Positions 23,904 to 32,413 of a stretch of 57,398 nt of DNA are shown here, in pieces. The translations under genes were made by a program, and so were the position numbers. The notes under the pieces are model-generated. The model saw nothing but the letters and a program-made list of their open reading frames with translations, had not been told where the DNA came from and ran no database searches. How positions within the stretch are numbered: the stretch's first letter is position 1; each line of letters begins with the position of its first letter. Origin of the DNA: an uncultured Paracoccus sp. (lineage in GTDB: Bacteria; Pseudomonadota; Alphaproteobacteria; Rhodobacterales; Rhodobacteraceae); contig NZ_CALMYP010000056.1 in the NCBI RefSeq assembly GCF_937873615.1, positions 1-57,398 on the forward strand, given 5' to 3'.

Positions 23904-24380
23904 TCAGCCGTGCTTGTCAGCGTCGTTCACTCCTTCGAGTTTTTGCTGAAGCGCCAGCAAGACGCGGTGCGCGGTTTTCATGTCTTCAACCGAAAGCCCC
24001 TCTGCCAGCATGTTGGCGCGCGGGTAATAGGAGCCAACCGCTGCGTCGTAGGTCTGCCGGCCTTTCCCGGTCAGCACGACAAGATGCGCCCGGCGATGGT
24101 GTGGATTAGGCTGGAACTCGACCAGGCCCTCTTTTGCCAGATCGTTGACGATGCGCTGGACGTTCTGGCGGTTCGCGCCCAGATCACGGGCAAGCCATGC
24201 CACGGGCTGCGAACGGTCGGCCAGGGCGATGGCGCCGAGAATCTGCCACCGGGCGCTGGTCAGCCCAAGCGGCCCGACGATCCGGTCGCCCCATGTCAGC
24301 GTCAGGTTGTTCACCCGGAACATGGTGAGGATCAGTTCGGTCAGGGCGTCGCCTTCAGGGCTGCGTGCTGTGTCGTTCAT
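23904..24380 (-). CDS. MarR-family transcriptional regulator
   Basis: A 158-aa MarR-type winged-helix protein. ALTELILTMFRVNNLTLTWG is the dimerisation helix, LTSARWQILGAIAL starts the winged helix, SQPVAWLARDLGANRQNVQR is the HTH with recognition helix, and HHRRAHLVVLTGKGRQTYD is the wing. It is divergent from the flavin oxidoreductase gene. The shared intergenic region carries a TTGACAT-N4-ATGTCAA palindrome 20 nt from its own start, so it probably represses both genes until an oxidant or phenolic ligand is bound. The ligand is unknown. Confidence 0.88.
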   Translation of the reverse strand: MNDTARSPEGDALTELILTMFRVNNLTLTWGDRIVGPLGLTSARWQILGAIALADRSQPVAWLARDLGANRQNVQRIVNDLAKEGLVEFQPNPHHRRAHLVVLTGKGRQTYDAAVGSYYPRANMLAEGLSVEDMKTAHRVLLALQQKLEGVNDADKHG

Positions 24381-24399
24381 GTGTCACCTTATGACCCAG

Positions 24400-24417
24400 T
24401 TGACATGATGATGTCAA
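24400..24417. promoter_or_regulatory. Probable MarR operator
   Basis: TTGACAT-GATG-ATGTCAA, two 7-bp perfect arms. A related half-match, TGACATCATAGAGTCA, lies about 25 bp further right. Both are between the divergent MarR and oxidoreductase genes. Confidence 0.6.
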
Positions 24418-24598
24418 TTCGATATGTCGCCATTGCTACGAAATGACATCATAGAGTCAAAGTGAACGATAAGCCATCCATGTCCCTTGTGAGGCCTCTG
24501 GACGAGACGCTTCCTGTCGAACGCCAGCCTGGCATCGACACTGCGGATGGCCTGGGTTTCTGCGGCCTGTGGGCCATCAGCCAGTGAAAGGAACCACC

Positions 24599-25756
24599 AT
24601 GCCAAGGATCATCCACCCGCTCGCCGGTATGATCGCCCTCCTGACGATCGCGACCTTCTGGCTTTCGACAGCGATTTCCGAACTGTTCCTGTCCGAAGCG
24701 GCGGTGGTGGCCGTGAAGACCACCATCCCCTGGGGCTTCCTGCTTCTGGTCCCGGCTCTGGCCGCGACGGGCGGCTCGGGCTTTTTCCTGTCGCACGGCC
24801 AGCGCGCGGGGCTGGTGGGCGCCAAGCTGAAACGGATGCCCTTCATCGCCGCCAACGGGCTGCTGATCCTGATCCCTGCGGCGCTGTTCCTCGCCTCGAA
24901 AGCGCGGGCCGGTGACTTCGATACGACCTTCTATGTCGTGCAGGGCATCGAGCTGCTTGCCGGGGCCACCAACATCGCGCTTCTCGGCCTCGGGATGCGT
25001 GACGGGATGAAGCTGACCCGATGGAAGCGCGGGAACTTCCTGCGCCTGGCGGCAAGCCACACGACGACACTTGCAGGCAAGGAAGAGGTTGCGCGCGACA
25101 CCTTCGCCTTTCGCCTGCAAAAACCTGAAGGCTTCACCTTCAGGGCGGGTCAGGCTGTCTATGTGACCCTGCCCGGCCAGAAGGAAACCGACAACAAGGG
25201 CAGTATCCGCACCTTCTCCATCGCCAGCGCACCACAGGAGCCGGATCTGGTCATTGCCACCCGCATGATCGGCACCGCCTTCAAACGCTGCCTTGCGGGC
25301 CTGCCGGCCGGATCGCCCGTCGACATCGAAGGCCCCTATGGCGATCTGACGCTAGACGGCGACACGCGACCGGCGGTGTTCCTCGCCGGGGGTATCGGCA
25401 TCACCCCGTTCCGCAGCATGATCGTCGATGCGGCGGCACGGGGCCTCTCCCGCGACCTTACCTTGTTCTACAGCAATCGCAGCGCCGACGATGCCGCTTT
25501 TCTGTCCGAGCTGGAGCAGCTTGCGCAGCAAAATCCCCGGTTCCGGCTGGTTGCGACGATGACCGAGGCTCCCGACTGGCAAGGCGAGCAAGGCTTCATC
25601 ACCCGAGACATGATCGAGCGACATGCAGGCGACATCGCCAGGCCGATATTCTACATCGCCGGTCCTCCCGCAATGGTCGCTGCGATGGAACGCCTGCTGA
25701 GGGAAGCGGGGGTTTCGGTCGAAAACACCCGGGCAGAAGAGTTTGGTGGATACTGA
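24599..25756 (+). CDS. Membrane flavin reductase (FNR-type FAD/NAD(P) domain)
   Basis: A 385-aa fusion. Residues 1-140 hold about four hydrophobic helices (GMIALLTIATFWLSTAISEL, IPWGFLLLVPALAATGG and others). Residues 155-385 are a ferredoxin-NADP reductase domain with GSIRTFSIASAP (FAD-binding RxFS), FLAGGIGITPFRSM (NAD(P)-binding), FYIAGPPAMVAAM, and the C-terminal EEFGGY. No iron-sulfur ligands are visible. It would pass electrons from NAD(P)H to a membrane acceptor. ATG 24599 has GAAAGGA 7 nt upstream. Control by the divergent MarR gene is likely. Confidence 0.82.
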   Translation: MPRIIHPLAGMIALLTIATFWLSTAISELFLSEAAVVAVKTTIPWGFLLLVPALAATGGSGFFLSHGQRAGLVGAKLKRMPFIAANGLLILIPAALFLASKARAGDFDTTFYVVQGIELLAGATNIALLGLGMRDGMKLTRWKRGNFLRLAASHTTTLAGKEEVARDTFAFRLQKPEGFTFRAGQAVYVTLPGQKETDNKGSIRTFSIASAPQEPDLVIATRMIGTAFKRCLAGLPAGSPVDIEGPYGDLTLDGDTRPAVFLAGGIGITPFRSMIVDAAARGLSRDLTLFYSNRSADDAAFLSELEQLAQQNPRFRLVATMTEAPDWQGEQGFITRDMIERHAGDIARPIFYIAGPPAMVAAMERLLREAGVSVENTRAEEFGGY

Positions 25757-25874
25757 CGGGTTCCGATGAGCGCCCGTCTACCCGGATACTGCACTCCAGC
25801 CAGCCAGAGCGAAGGCAGATTTGGGTCGATCTGGGGTCAGTGGTCTGGTGATGTTGCACCATGTCGTAAGTTCG

Positions 25875-26075
25875 CCGCTCCACTGGGTCTTGGTCTGCCG
25901 GCGTAGTGGCAAGCTCAAAGGCGAAACCCGACCAGATGCCGCGACAGGTTCATTGCGACAGATCCCAACTGCCAACCCGGTGACGTTCCGATGGCGTGGT
26001 CCTTGCCAGGCTCCATGCCCCATCAACGCCGCACAGTAATCGCAAGAAGCAAAGGCCTGTCGAAAAACGGGGCTG
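25875..26075. repeat. Diverged intergenic repeat family, copy 3
   Basis: Close to copy 1: GGCGTGGTCCTTGCCAGGCT, CATGCCCCATCAACGCCGCA and AAAGGCCTGTCGAAAA are shared nearly exactly. The gap 25757-26155 contains only this element and the parB-like terminator. Confidence 0.6.
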
Positions 26076-26125
26076 AACTGTTCCCCAGGCGCGCAAAGGG
26101 AGCCTCGATCAGGCCACATGGAAAA

Positions 26126-26149
26126 ACGGGGTGGCCGAAGCCACCCCGT
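26126..26149 (-). terminator. Rho-independent terminator of the first large ParB-like gene
   Basis: On the minus strand ACGGGGTGGC-TTCG-GCCACCCCGT is followed by TTTTTCC, directly after the stop at 26156. Confidence 0.85.
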
Positions 26150-26155
26150 CCTGGG

Positions 26156-28303
26156 TCATTCCGCGGCGATCAGGTCTTGCCGCTCGTCTTCCTCATCGGC
26201 CTGCGGATCGTCGTCCGCCGTCAGGAAAGCAGGCAGGTCATCGCTGGTACCTTCCGTCACGGCTGCACCCTCCGCATCCGGATCATCCATCCGCAGCGGT
26301 TCGGGCAGCCAACCGGAGCCATCCAGGAGCCGTTCGGCCTCCCGCGCCATGTCGCCCTTCTTCAGATGGTCGATCAGCTGTGCCGCACCCTCGCCCACGC
26401 CTTCGCGCACCGCCTCCAGGATCCGGCTCTTGGTGACGCGGCCGAGGTAGTTGGCGACGGTCGGCCTCCAGCCTGCTTCGACCATGTCGAGCCGGGTGGT
26501 CCGCGCAAGGCGGTCAGCCTCGCGCAGGCGGCGGTCGAGGCCTTGCTGGCTTAGCCCCATGCCGCTGTAGGGGTTCGGACGCTCGTAAAGCGCGGTCACC
26601 CCGAAGCTGAGGCAATGGGCGAGGAGCGACTGACGGCTGGCTTCATCCAGTGCATGCAGCCAGTCCCAGATCACGTCATCCCCCTGCCCCAGGGGCATGT
26701 CCGCGCGCCAGCCAGCGTGCCGGGCGTCGATGTTCTGGGCAGGATAGCTGTCGGCCAGGTCAGCGGCCTGCACCGGCAGGTGAATGTCGCGCACCGACGC
26801 TTCGACGGCTGCACCGGAACTGCGGCTGCCGAAGCAATCCAGCACCAGCTTGTGCAGAAGCGCCGTCATCGCGATGCGCGGATTGTTCGCCACCGCGTCG
26901 CGCAGGGCCAGGGTGCGGTGCGCGGTCAGTTCGATGACAAGCCGCTCGGGCAAGGGCTTGATGCCGTCGCCTTCCTCCTCATCCTCCTCGGTCACTCGCG
27001 GCTCACCAGTGACGCTGATCTGGGTGACATGCGCGGGGCGGTGATCGCTGTCGGCATCGTCGGCATCATCCCCTTGAAGGGAAGAGGGGCCGCCGTGCTG
27101 GCCTTCGGGGGCCGCCCGCACCTCGTCCTCGGGCCGCACGAACCCGCGCTCGACGAGCAGACTGCCGTCACTGTCGATGCTGACGAAGGCCCCTGCCCTG
27201 CCGACCTGATCCGGGTCGAAGGCCATCGGGCGGCTGTCGAAGGCATCGAGGCCGCGCTCGATCTCGCCAAGGCGATGGTCGACCTCGTCGGGCAGTTCCT
27301 CGGCCTCGCCATATTCCGCTTCCAGACGGTCGTATTCGTCGCGCAGCGCCTCGCGGGTGGCCCGCTCCTCGTCAGTCAGATCGATCGTGGTGCCCAGAAG
27401 GTCGCGAAGGCCCATCCTGTGTCCATAGGGGAAGCCAACGGCGACCTCGATCCACTTCCATCCCTCGCCGGCGATGGCTTCGGCCTCAAGCTTCAGCTTC
27501 TCGCCCACCAGCCGTTCGAGCAATACCGGATCCTGCAGCCAGCCACCGTCGTCCTGCTGGAAGAGGTCACGCAGGACGAAACCACCGGCCGCCTCATAGG
27601 CATCGAGCCCCAGGAAACGGGCGCGCTTGTCGGAGGCCCGCACTGCGGTCTCGGTCAGCATCCGGCGGATCTGGTAGGGTTCCTTGGACCAGGAGTTCCG
27701 GACCGCGTCCCAGACCTGCTCCTGCCGCGCATGATCGCCCGAAACGGTGAAGGCCATTAGCTGTTCCAGGGTCATGCCATCCTCGGCGTAGGCCTCGAGA
27801 AGCGACGGTGCGACCGAGACCAGGCGCAGACGCTGCTTCACGACCTTCACATCGACGAAGAAGGCCGCCGCGATGACCTCCTCGGTCATGCCCTTCTCGC
27901 GCATGGCCTGGAAGGCGCGGAACTGGTCGAGTGGATGCAATGGCGCGCGCTCGATGTTTTCCGCAAGCGAAAGCTCGTCGATCAGCACCGAGTCATCGGC
28001 GGCGCTGACGATGCAGGGCACCGGCGCAGTCTTGGCGAGGCGCTTCTGCTTGACCAGCAGTTCCAGCGCCCGGTAACGGCGGCCACCCGCCGGAACTTCA
28101 AAGGTGCCGGTATCCGCACCATCCTCGCCCAAGACAGGGCGGACATGCAGGCTCTGGATCAGGCCGCGGCGGGCGATCGACTCGGCCAGTTCATCGACCG
28201 AGACCCCGGCCTTCACACGTCGGACGTTGGACTGGCTCAGCACCAGCTTGTTGAACGGGATGTCCCGCGAGGACGCGAGGGTGATTTTCTGCATATTGGT
28301 CAT
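26156..28303 (-). CDS. Large ParB/RepB/Spo0J-family plasmid protein, paralog 1
   Basis: A 715-aa protein. The N-terminal ParB/Srx fold has DIPFNKLVLSQSNVRRVKAG, SVDELAESIARRGLIQSL, the nucleotide-contacting PAGGRRYRALELL and ENIERAPLHPLDQFRAF, followed by an HTH around EEVIAAAFFVDVKVVKQRL. The remaining 500 residues are acidic and not recognised. It is a close paralog of 38364-40535. Unlike RepB it has no ParA partner, so classical segregation is doubtful. Such large ParB-like proteins are common beside DUF932 and RadC on these plasmids. ATG 28303 is set by the structured leader 14 nt upstream. A strong terminator ends the unit. Confidence 0.85.
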   Translation of the reverse strand: MTNMQKITLASSRDIPFNKLVLSQSNVRRVKAGVSVDELAESIARRGLIQSLHVRPVLGEDGADTGTFEVPAGGRRYRALELLVKQKRLAKTAPVPCIVSAADDSVLIDELSLAENIERAPLHPLDQFRAFQAMREKGMTEEVIAAAFFVDVKVVKQRLRLVSVAPSLLEAYAEDGMTLEQLMAFTVSGDHARQEQVWDAVRNSWSKEPYQIRRMLTETAVRASDKRARFLGLDAYEAAGGFVLRDLFQQDDGGWLQDPVLLERLVGEKLKLEAEAIAGEGWKWIEVAVGFPYGHRMGLRDLLGTTIDLTDEERATREALRDEYDRLEAEYGEAEELPDEVDHRLGEIERGLDAFDSRPMAFDPDQVGRAGAFVSIDSDGSLLVERGFVRPEDEVRAAPEGQHGGPSSLQGDDADDADSDHRPAHVTQISVTGEPRVTEEDEEEGDGIKPLPERLVIELTAHRTLALRDAVANNPRIAMTALLHKLVLDCFGSRSSGAAVEASVRDIHLPVQAADLADSYPAQNIDARHAGWRADMPLGQGDDVIWDWLHALDEASRQSLLAHCLSFGVTALYERPNPYSGMGLSQQGLDRRLREADRLARTTRLDMVEAGWRPTVANYLGRVTKSRILEAVREGVGEGAAQLIDHLKKGDMAREAERLLDGSGWLPEPLRMDDPDAEGAAVTEGTSDDLPAFLTADDDPQADEEDERQDLIAAE

Positions 28304-28317
28304 CGGACCGATCTCCC

Positions 28318-28356
28318 GACGGGTCCCGAGAGCCTCTCTCTCGGTCCAAACCCGTC
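28318..28356 (-). promoter_or_regulatory. Structured mRNA leader (radC-like motif), copy B
   Basis: Minus strand: GACGGG/CCCGTC outer stem and GAGAG-AGAGG-CTCTC inner hairpin, ending 14 nt before ATG 28303, with GGGAGA as binding site. Relative to copies C and D the inner stem changes on both sides. Confidence 0.7.
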
Positions 28357-28415
28357 GAAAACCCCCTGCCCTTCTTTCCCTCTCTGACCCGCCCGGACCG
28401 CACGCCGACGGGCGG

Positions 28416-28859
28416 TCATTCGAGATCACCCCGACCGCGCAGGCTGACCTCCCGGCCCGCGCCGGTGATGATGTGGTCGTGCAAGACCAGGCCGAGCGCA
28501 GCGCATGCCTTCTGCACCTCCTTCGTCATGGCAATGTCGGCATCCGACGGCTCAGGATCACCCGACGGGTGGTTGTGGATCAGGATCAGGGCGCTGGCGT
28601 TCAGCATCAGCGCCCGCTTTATCACCTCACGCGGATAGACCGGGACATGGTCAACCGTGCCGGTCGAGAGAAGCTCATCGGAGATGATGCGGTTCTTGCG
28701 GTCGAGGTAGAGCACGTGGAACCGCTCGATGGGGCCGCGGACGGTCAGCGCGCAATAGTCCATCAGCGCCTGCCAACTGCCGATGACCGGGTTCTGGCTG
28801 AGGTATCGGCCGAGGATGTCGCGGGCTTCGAGGACGATGGTTTCTTCCTGGGGGGTCAT
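28416..28859 (-). CDS. radC: RadC-like JAB/MPN-domain protein
   Basis: A 147-aa protein consisting of a RadC/JAB domain. The JAMM zinc motif is complete: LIHNHPSGDPEPSDAD gives His-x-His-Pro, Ser and Asp at about residues 95-108. The upstream part has ARDILGRYLSQNPVIGSW and FHVLYLDRKNRIISDELLST, typical of the family. RadC-like genes are frequent on mobile elements; the old DNA-repair role has been withdrawn and the true substrate is unknown. ATG 28859 follows a bulged stem-loop leader. The gene lies between the ParB-like and DUF932 genes on the same strand. Confidence 0.88.
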   Translation of the reverse strand: MTPQEETIVLEARDILGRYLSQNPVIGSWQALMDYCALTVRGPIERFHVLYLDRKNRIISDELLSTGTVDHVPVYPREVIKRALMLNASALILIHNHPSGDPEPSDADIAMTKEVQKACAALGLVLHDHIITGAGREVSLRGRGDLE

Positions 28860-28872
28860 GGGTGTCTCGCTG

Positions 28873-28928
28873 AAATGCGCAGGCCAAAGCCCCCCGCCCT
28901 CTCGGGGCGGGGCCACTGGCCTGCATTT
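28873..28928 (-). promoter_or_regulatory. Bulged stem-loop leader of the RadC gene
   Basis: AAATGC-GC-AGGCCA pairs with TGGCCTGCATTT (12 bp, 2-nt bulge) and encloses a GC-rich hairpin with a CGAGA-type loop. It ends about 14 nt before ATG 28859. The geometry is similar to copies A-D, but the sequence is different. Confidence 0.5.
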
Positions 28929-28984
28929 GGAAAGGGAATGCGCGACCGCCGCGCGCGAGGGCGGTCGCGTTGTCGGGTCCGGCG

Positions 28985-30184
28985 TCAGCCGACCCGGTCG
29001 AGGAGCTTCTTGGCGCGCCCCTCCATGTCGAGGCGGGCATCCTGCTGGGTCTTGTCGCGCGCAAGCCGCGTGATGCCCTGCACGAAGTCGAAGATGCTCT
29101 CGGGCGGGCGGCCCTCTTCCATCAGCACTTTCTCGATGATCTTGCCCGACTCCGCCTTCGAGAAGCCGCGCTTGCGCAGGAAGTCATCCCTGTCCTCGTC
29201 CGTCCGCGCGACGATCTGTTGCCGCGCCGCCTTGATGCCGTTCACGAAGCCCTGCGGCGAGGAATTGGCAAACCGCGTCAGCGCCGGGGAGGCCTCATGG
29301 GCGAAGCGCGAGGCGGCATATTTCGAATGCCGGATCCGGATTTCCTGAAAATCCTCGACGCCCCATAGATTCCTGTTTTGACACACGGCCCGCAGGTAGA
29401 AGCTCGCCATGCCGAGGGTCTTCGCGCCCACCTCGGAATTCCAGCAGTAGAAGCCCCGGAAGTAGAGGTCGGGGGAGCCGTCGGGCATACGACCCGCCTC
29501 GATGGGGTTGTGATCATCGACCAGGAACAGGAAGACATCGCGGTCCGAGGCATAGAGCGTGGTCGTGTCGCGGCTGATCTCGACATCGGGGTTGTAGACC
29601 CCGGTCGACCAGTCGAGCACGCCCGGCACCTTCCAACGCGTGTCGCCGGTACCATTGCCCGCGATCCGCTGTACCGCCTCGACCAGTTCATGGTCGTGGA
29701 TACGGCCATACTCGGGGCCAGTCACCGCGCGCAGTTCGGTGCGGCCATCTTCCGTCTCGAAGGTCTTCACCTGCTCAGCGCGGTGGTTGGTCAGACCGTA
29801 TTGCAGGTTGATGCCCGCCAGTGGCGCGGGCAACTGCCGAAGGTAGGAGGCCGGTGCGCCGACGATGCTGGCCAACTGGCCAAAAGCCCAATGCGTGGGT
29901 GCGACCGGTTCATGTGCCTTCGGCAGCATCAGATGCAACCGCTCGGGGTTGTCGCGTGCGGCCTCGACGCGGATGTCGGCGGTCTGCACCACCCGGCTAC
30001 GGCTGCGTTCGGAGCGGCTCTTCACATTGGCCCAGAGATCGTCGAGCGACAGATACCGCTCGTCATCCGGCCGGTTGAACCATTCGGACGACACCCGCCC
30101 ATTCCGCTCACCCCGGCTCACGTCCACTTTCCAGCCACCCGTCCGCGTAGGTGTGACCGGATCCAAAACTTCCACAACGCCCAT
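28985..30184 (-). CDS. DUF932 (phage/plasmid-like) protein
   Basis: A 399-aa protein of the DUF932 family, found on plasmids and phages; the biochemical role is not established. Family features include the early LMLPKAHEPVAPTHWAFGQL, YLRQLPAPLAGINLQYGLTN, LRAVTGPEYGRIHDHELVE and VFLFLVDDHNPIEAG. It ends in a Lys/Arg-rich tail (ARLDMEGRAKKLLDRVG). The start at ATG 30184 is fixed by the leader hairpin at 30199-30238. It is upstream of radC on the same strand, separated by another GC hairpin (around 28940-28970). Confidence 0.85.
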   Translation of the reverse strand: MGVVEVLDPVTPTRTGGWKVDVSRGERNGRVSSEWFNRPDDERYLSLDDLWANVKSRSERSRSRVVQTADIRVEAARDNPERLHLMLPKAHEPVAPTHWAFGQLASIVGAPASYLRQLPAPLAGINLQYGLTNHRAEQVKTFETEDGRTELRAVTGPEYGRIHDHELVEAVQRIAGNGTGDTRWKVPGVLDWSTGVYNPDVEISRDTTTLYASDRDVFLFLVDDHNPIEAGRMPDGSPDLYFRGFYCWNSEVGAKTLGMASFYLRAVCQNRNLWGVEDFQEIRIRHSKYAASRFAHEASPALTRFANSSPQGFVNGIKAARQQIVARTDEDRDDFLRKRGFSKAESGKIIEKVLMEEGRPPESIFDFVQGITRLARDKTQQDARLDMEGRAKKLLDRVG

Positions 30185-30198
30185 CGGCTATCTCCCGT

Positions 30199-30238
30199 GA
30201 CAGGCGCCGGGAGCCACTCTCCCAGCCTTTAACCTGTC
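30199..30238 (-). promoter_or_regulatory. Structured mRNA leader (radC-like motif), copy C
   Basis: Minus strand: GACAGG/CCTGTC outer stem, where both sides differ from the GACGGG/CCCGTC of the other copies, and GGGAG-AGTGG-CTCCC inner hairpin. Exactly 14 nt to ATG 30184, with GGGAGA between. Confidence 0.7.
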
Positions 30239-30419
30239 GCGAAAGCAACCAGCCTTTCTCTCACTCTTCAAAAGAAGCACGAGCGTCGGCAATGCGGGAC
30301 GAAGCGGGCGCTCGCTGCGATTGCGCCATCGCCGAATTTCCTACCCAGATTCGGTTGTGACAGCGCAGTAAGGGTCCATATCTAGATGTGCGTGGGAATC
30401 TCAGACTTAGGGGTGAAGG

Positions 30420-31493
30420 GTGAGCAAGTTGCAGGATGAAGAGGGCAAGACCGACGAACTGCCACAAGGCGTTACGATTCCGAGCGATCTTCAGTTTTCC
30501 GCCAGAATGTTTCCAGACGAGGACTACGCCAAAGAGGCGATGTACAAGTTGCATTCCGTTCTCAGCGTCATCAGTCAATCCATCGACCTAACCAATCTGG
30601 ATGGCGTGACGGTCGCCTTCGACTACGACGAAGCACTGGCTGATCTTGATCGTGGATATGAGACAACCTACACACTCACTGCCACCAAAGGTGTCGCCAT
30701 CGGTGTTGCAATGGCGCCCACGGTAATTCGCGGAGGTGTGATCAAAACGCATCTAGTACTTAACGCGAACTACGCGCTTAGCATCCTAGAAGGACCTGGG
30801 GAGGAAACCGAATACTTTTGGCAATCACTTCATCTAATTGCACACGAATGCGCGCATGTGGAGGTGACAGCAGCATTTGACAAGTCGTTCCCAGGTTTTC
30901 TTCTTCAGAAAACACACAGCAATATTCTAGATAACATGCGCTGGCAGGTTATTCTGGCAACGTGGGATGAGTATGCTGTATGCCGCATCGCCGGCTCTAT
31001 CGGATATGACCCCGCAGAGGGTTACCTCGAAACCTTGGTCAAGGTGTTGGGCGATACCAGGGGCCAATGCTACGAGCTGATCAAAGCATATCGGACCCAT
31101 GGGGATGTTGGGCAGATTGTAGGGGAAGTGTATGGGAAGCTCGGCGATCTGCTGAAGTATTCATCTTACTTTGTGGGTGCTGCAGCGGCGCAGGAAACCC
31201 CAGAAACGCATCCGCCTGCTCTCACCGATGAGGCTGAGTTTGGGTGGTTTTCTCCGTTCTACGAACGCTTGCTTGAAGTGCACGAGGCGCTTTGGAGCGA
31301 TTTTGGGAGATGGAAGAATTTGGATGCCTTCGAGGCCATCGGCGATATCTTAGAGGACATGGCTGAGAGCATTGGTGTCGAAGCGTCGCGCGAGTCCGAC
31401 GACGTAATCCGATTCAATATTCCGTACCGACCGGAAAGCATGCCTGACATTGCCATGACGAACCCCTTAATGCGTGCACTGCTCGGCAGATAG
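30420..31493 (+). CDS. Putative zinc metallopeptidase, lone gene
   Basis: A 357-aa soluble protein with one clear motif, LIAHECAHVEV (about residues 140-150), an HExxH zinc-binding helix as in gluzincins and M78/ImmA-like peptidases. The downstream Glu ligand could be in the region WDEYAVCRIAGSIG (about 180-195), which would fit HExxH...E. The rest is not recognised. It starts with GTG behind AGGGGTG. The gene is visibly AT-richer than its surroundings and stands alone, with opposite orientation to both neighbours, which suggests separate acquisition. A role as a defence or stress-response protease is possible but speculative. Confidence 0.6.
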   Translation: MSKLQDEEGKTDELPQGVTIPSDLQFSARMFPDEDYAKEAMYKLHSVLSVISQSIDLTNLDGVTVAFDYDEALADLDRGYETTYTLTATKGVAIGVAMAPTVIRGGVIKTHLVLNANYALSILEGPGEETEYFWQSLHLIAHECAHVEVTAAFDKSFPGFLLQKTHSNILDNMRWQVILATWDEYAVCRIAGSIGYDPAEGYLETLVKVLGDTRGQCYELIKAYRTHGDVGQIVGEVYGKLGDLLKYSSYFVGAAAAQETPETHPPALTDEAEFGWFSPFYERLLEVHEALWSDFGRWKNLDAFEAIGDILEDMAESIGVEASRESDDVIRFNIPYRPESMPDIAMTNPLMRALLGR

Positions 31494-31550
31494 CTGGATT
31501 GCATCATCGGCCAAAGTGGGCTCGAAGCTACATTGTAGCAGCTCAGCGAA

Positions 31551-31572
31551 CCCGGCGGGTTTCCCCGCCGGG
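31551..31572. terminator. Hairpin between the metallopeptidase and ssb
   Basis: CCCGGCGGG-TTTC-CCCGCCGGG lies between two convergent genes and could end both. There is no strong T-tract. Confidence 0.5.
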
Positions 31573-31583
31573 CGAGCCCGCCG

Positions 31584-31988
31584 TCAGAACGGGATCTCGT
31601 CGTCGCGGTCGACCAGCTCGGGGTTGTCGTTCTCGGCCGACTTCGGGCGGCTCAGGAAGTCGACCTTCTCGGCGATGATCTCGCAGCCGTAGCGGTCGTT
31701 CCCCATGCTGTCGATCCACTTGGTGTAGTGGATGCGGCCGTGGACGAGGACCTTCATGCCCTTTTCGCAATGCTCCGCGACGGTCTTGCCGAGACCGTTG
31801 AAGCAGGTGATGCGGTGCCATTCGGTGTCCATGACCCGGTAGCCGTTCTCGTCGCGCAGGACGCGACCTTCCGAGAGGCGGGGGCGGGAGGTGGCGAGGC
31901 TGAAGTTGGTGATCTTGGTGCCGCCCTGGGTGGTGCGGACTTCGGGGGTCTGACCGATGTTGCCGGCGAGGATGACGATGTTCTGCAT
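31584..31988 (-). CDS. ssb: Plasmid single-stranded DNA-binding protein
   Basis: A 134-aa SSB with one OB fold: MQNIVILAGNIGQTPEVRTT, then ITNFSLATSRP, WHRITCFNGLGKTVAEHCEK and GMKVLVHGRIHYTKW. It has a short linker and the intact acidic C-terminal tip DDEIPF that recruits partner proteins. It is shorter than chromosomal SSBs, as usual for plasmids. It probably coats the incoming single strand during transfer or replication. A stem-loop leader at 32005-32035 overlaps the region of its AGGAGC binding site. Confidence 0.92.
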   Translation of the reverse strand: MQNIVILAGNIGQTPEVRTTQGGTKITNFSLATSRPRLSEGRVLRDENGYRVMDTEWHRITCFNGLGKTVAEHCEKGMKVLVHGRIHYTKWIDSMGNDRYGCEIIAEKVDFLSRPKSAENDNPELVDRDDEIPF

Positions 31989-32004
31989 GGTAAGCTCCTG
32001 TGTG

Positions 32005-32035
32005 TCCTGTCTTCGGGACCGTCCCTTCGACAAGA
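32005..32035 (-). promoter_or_regulatory. Stem-loop leader of ssb
   Basis: Minus strand: TCTTGTC/GACAGGA enclose GGGA-CGG-TCCC. The outer 3' arm runs GACAGGA as in the mini-protein leaders. The rest of 31989-32413 shows no gene. Confidence 0.55.
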
Positions 32036-32413
32036 CCCGGAAAAAGCCCGTCGGGTGACGCGTGCACGGTGGACGGAACGGACGCCGGAAACCCCCAGAG
32101 GACCGGGGTGGAGCGGGCAGCCCCGAAGGGGCAACACGGCCCGGACTGACGCGGGGTTGCGCGCAGGAGCCCGAACGGGATTAGGGGATTGTCAGTCGAA
32201 GGGATGGCCCAGAAGACAGAGATGCGCGGGGAGCCCATGCCAGACCCTGTCACCCTGCTCATCGGGGCAGCCTGACCCCCAGTCCAGCACCTCACTGGCG
32301 CCGAAAACGGCGATCACCAGCCTTTGCCACCCCTGCCCTTGCCCTCCGGGAGTTGCGGCACCCTGCCGCGACGGGCTATCGATACAGGGACATTCAGGAC
32401 ACGGACCGCATCA

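Noticed and set aside
23904-24446. Plus-strand frame opposite MarR
   Set aside because: The minus-strand protein has a full MarR winged-helix pattern and an operator at its start.
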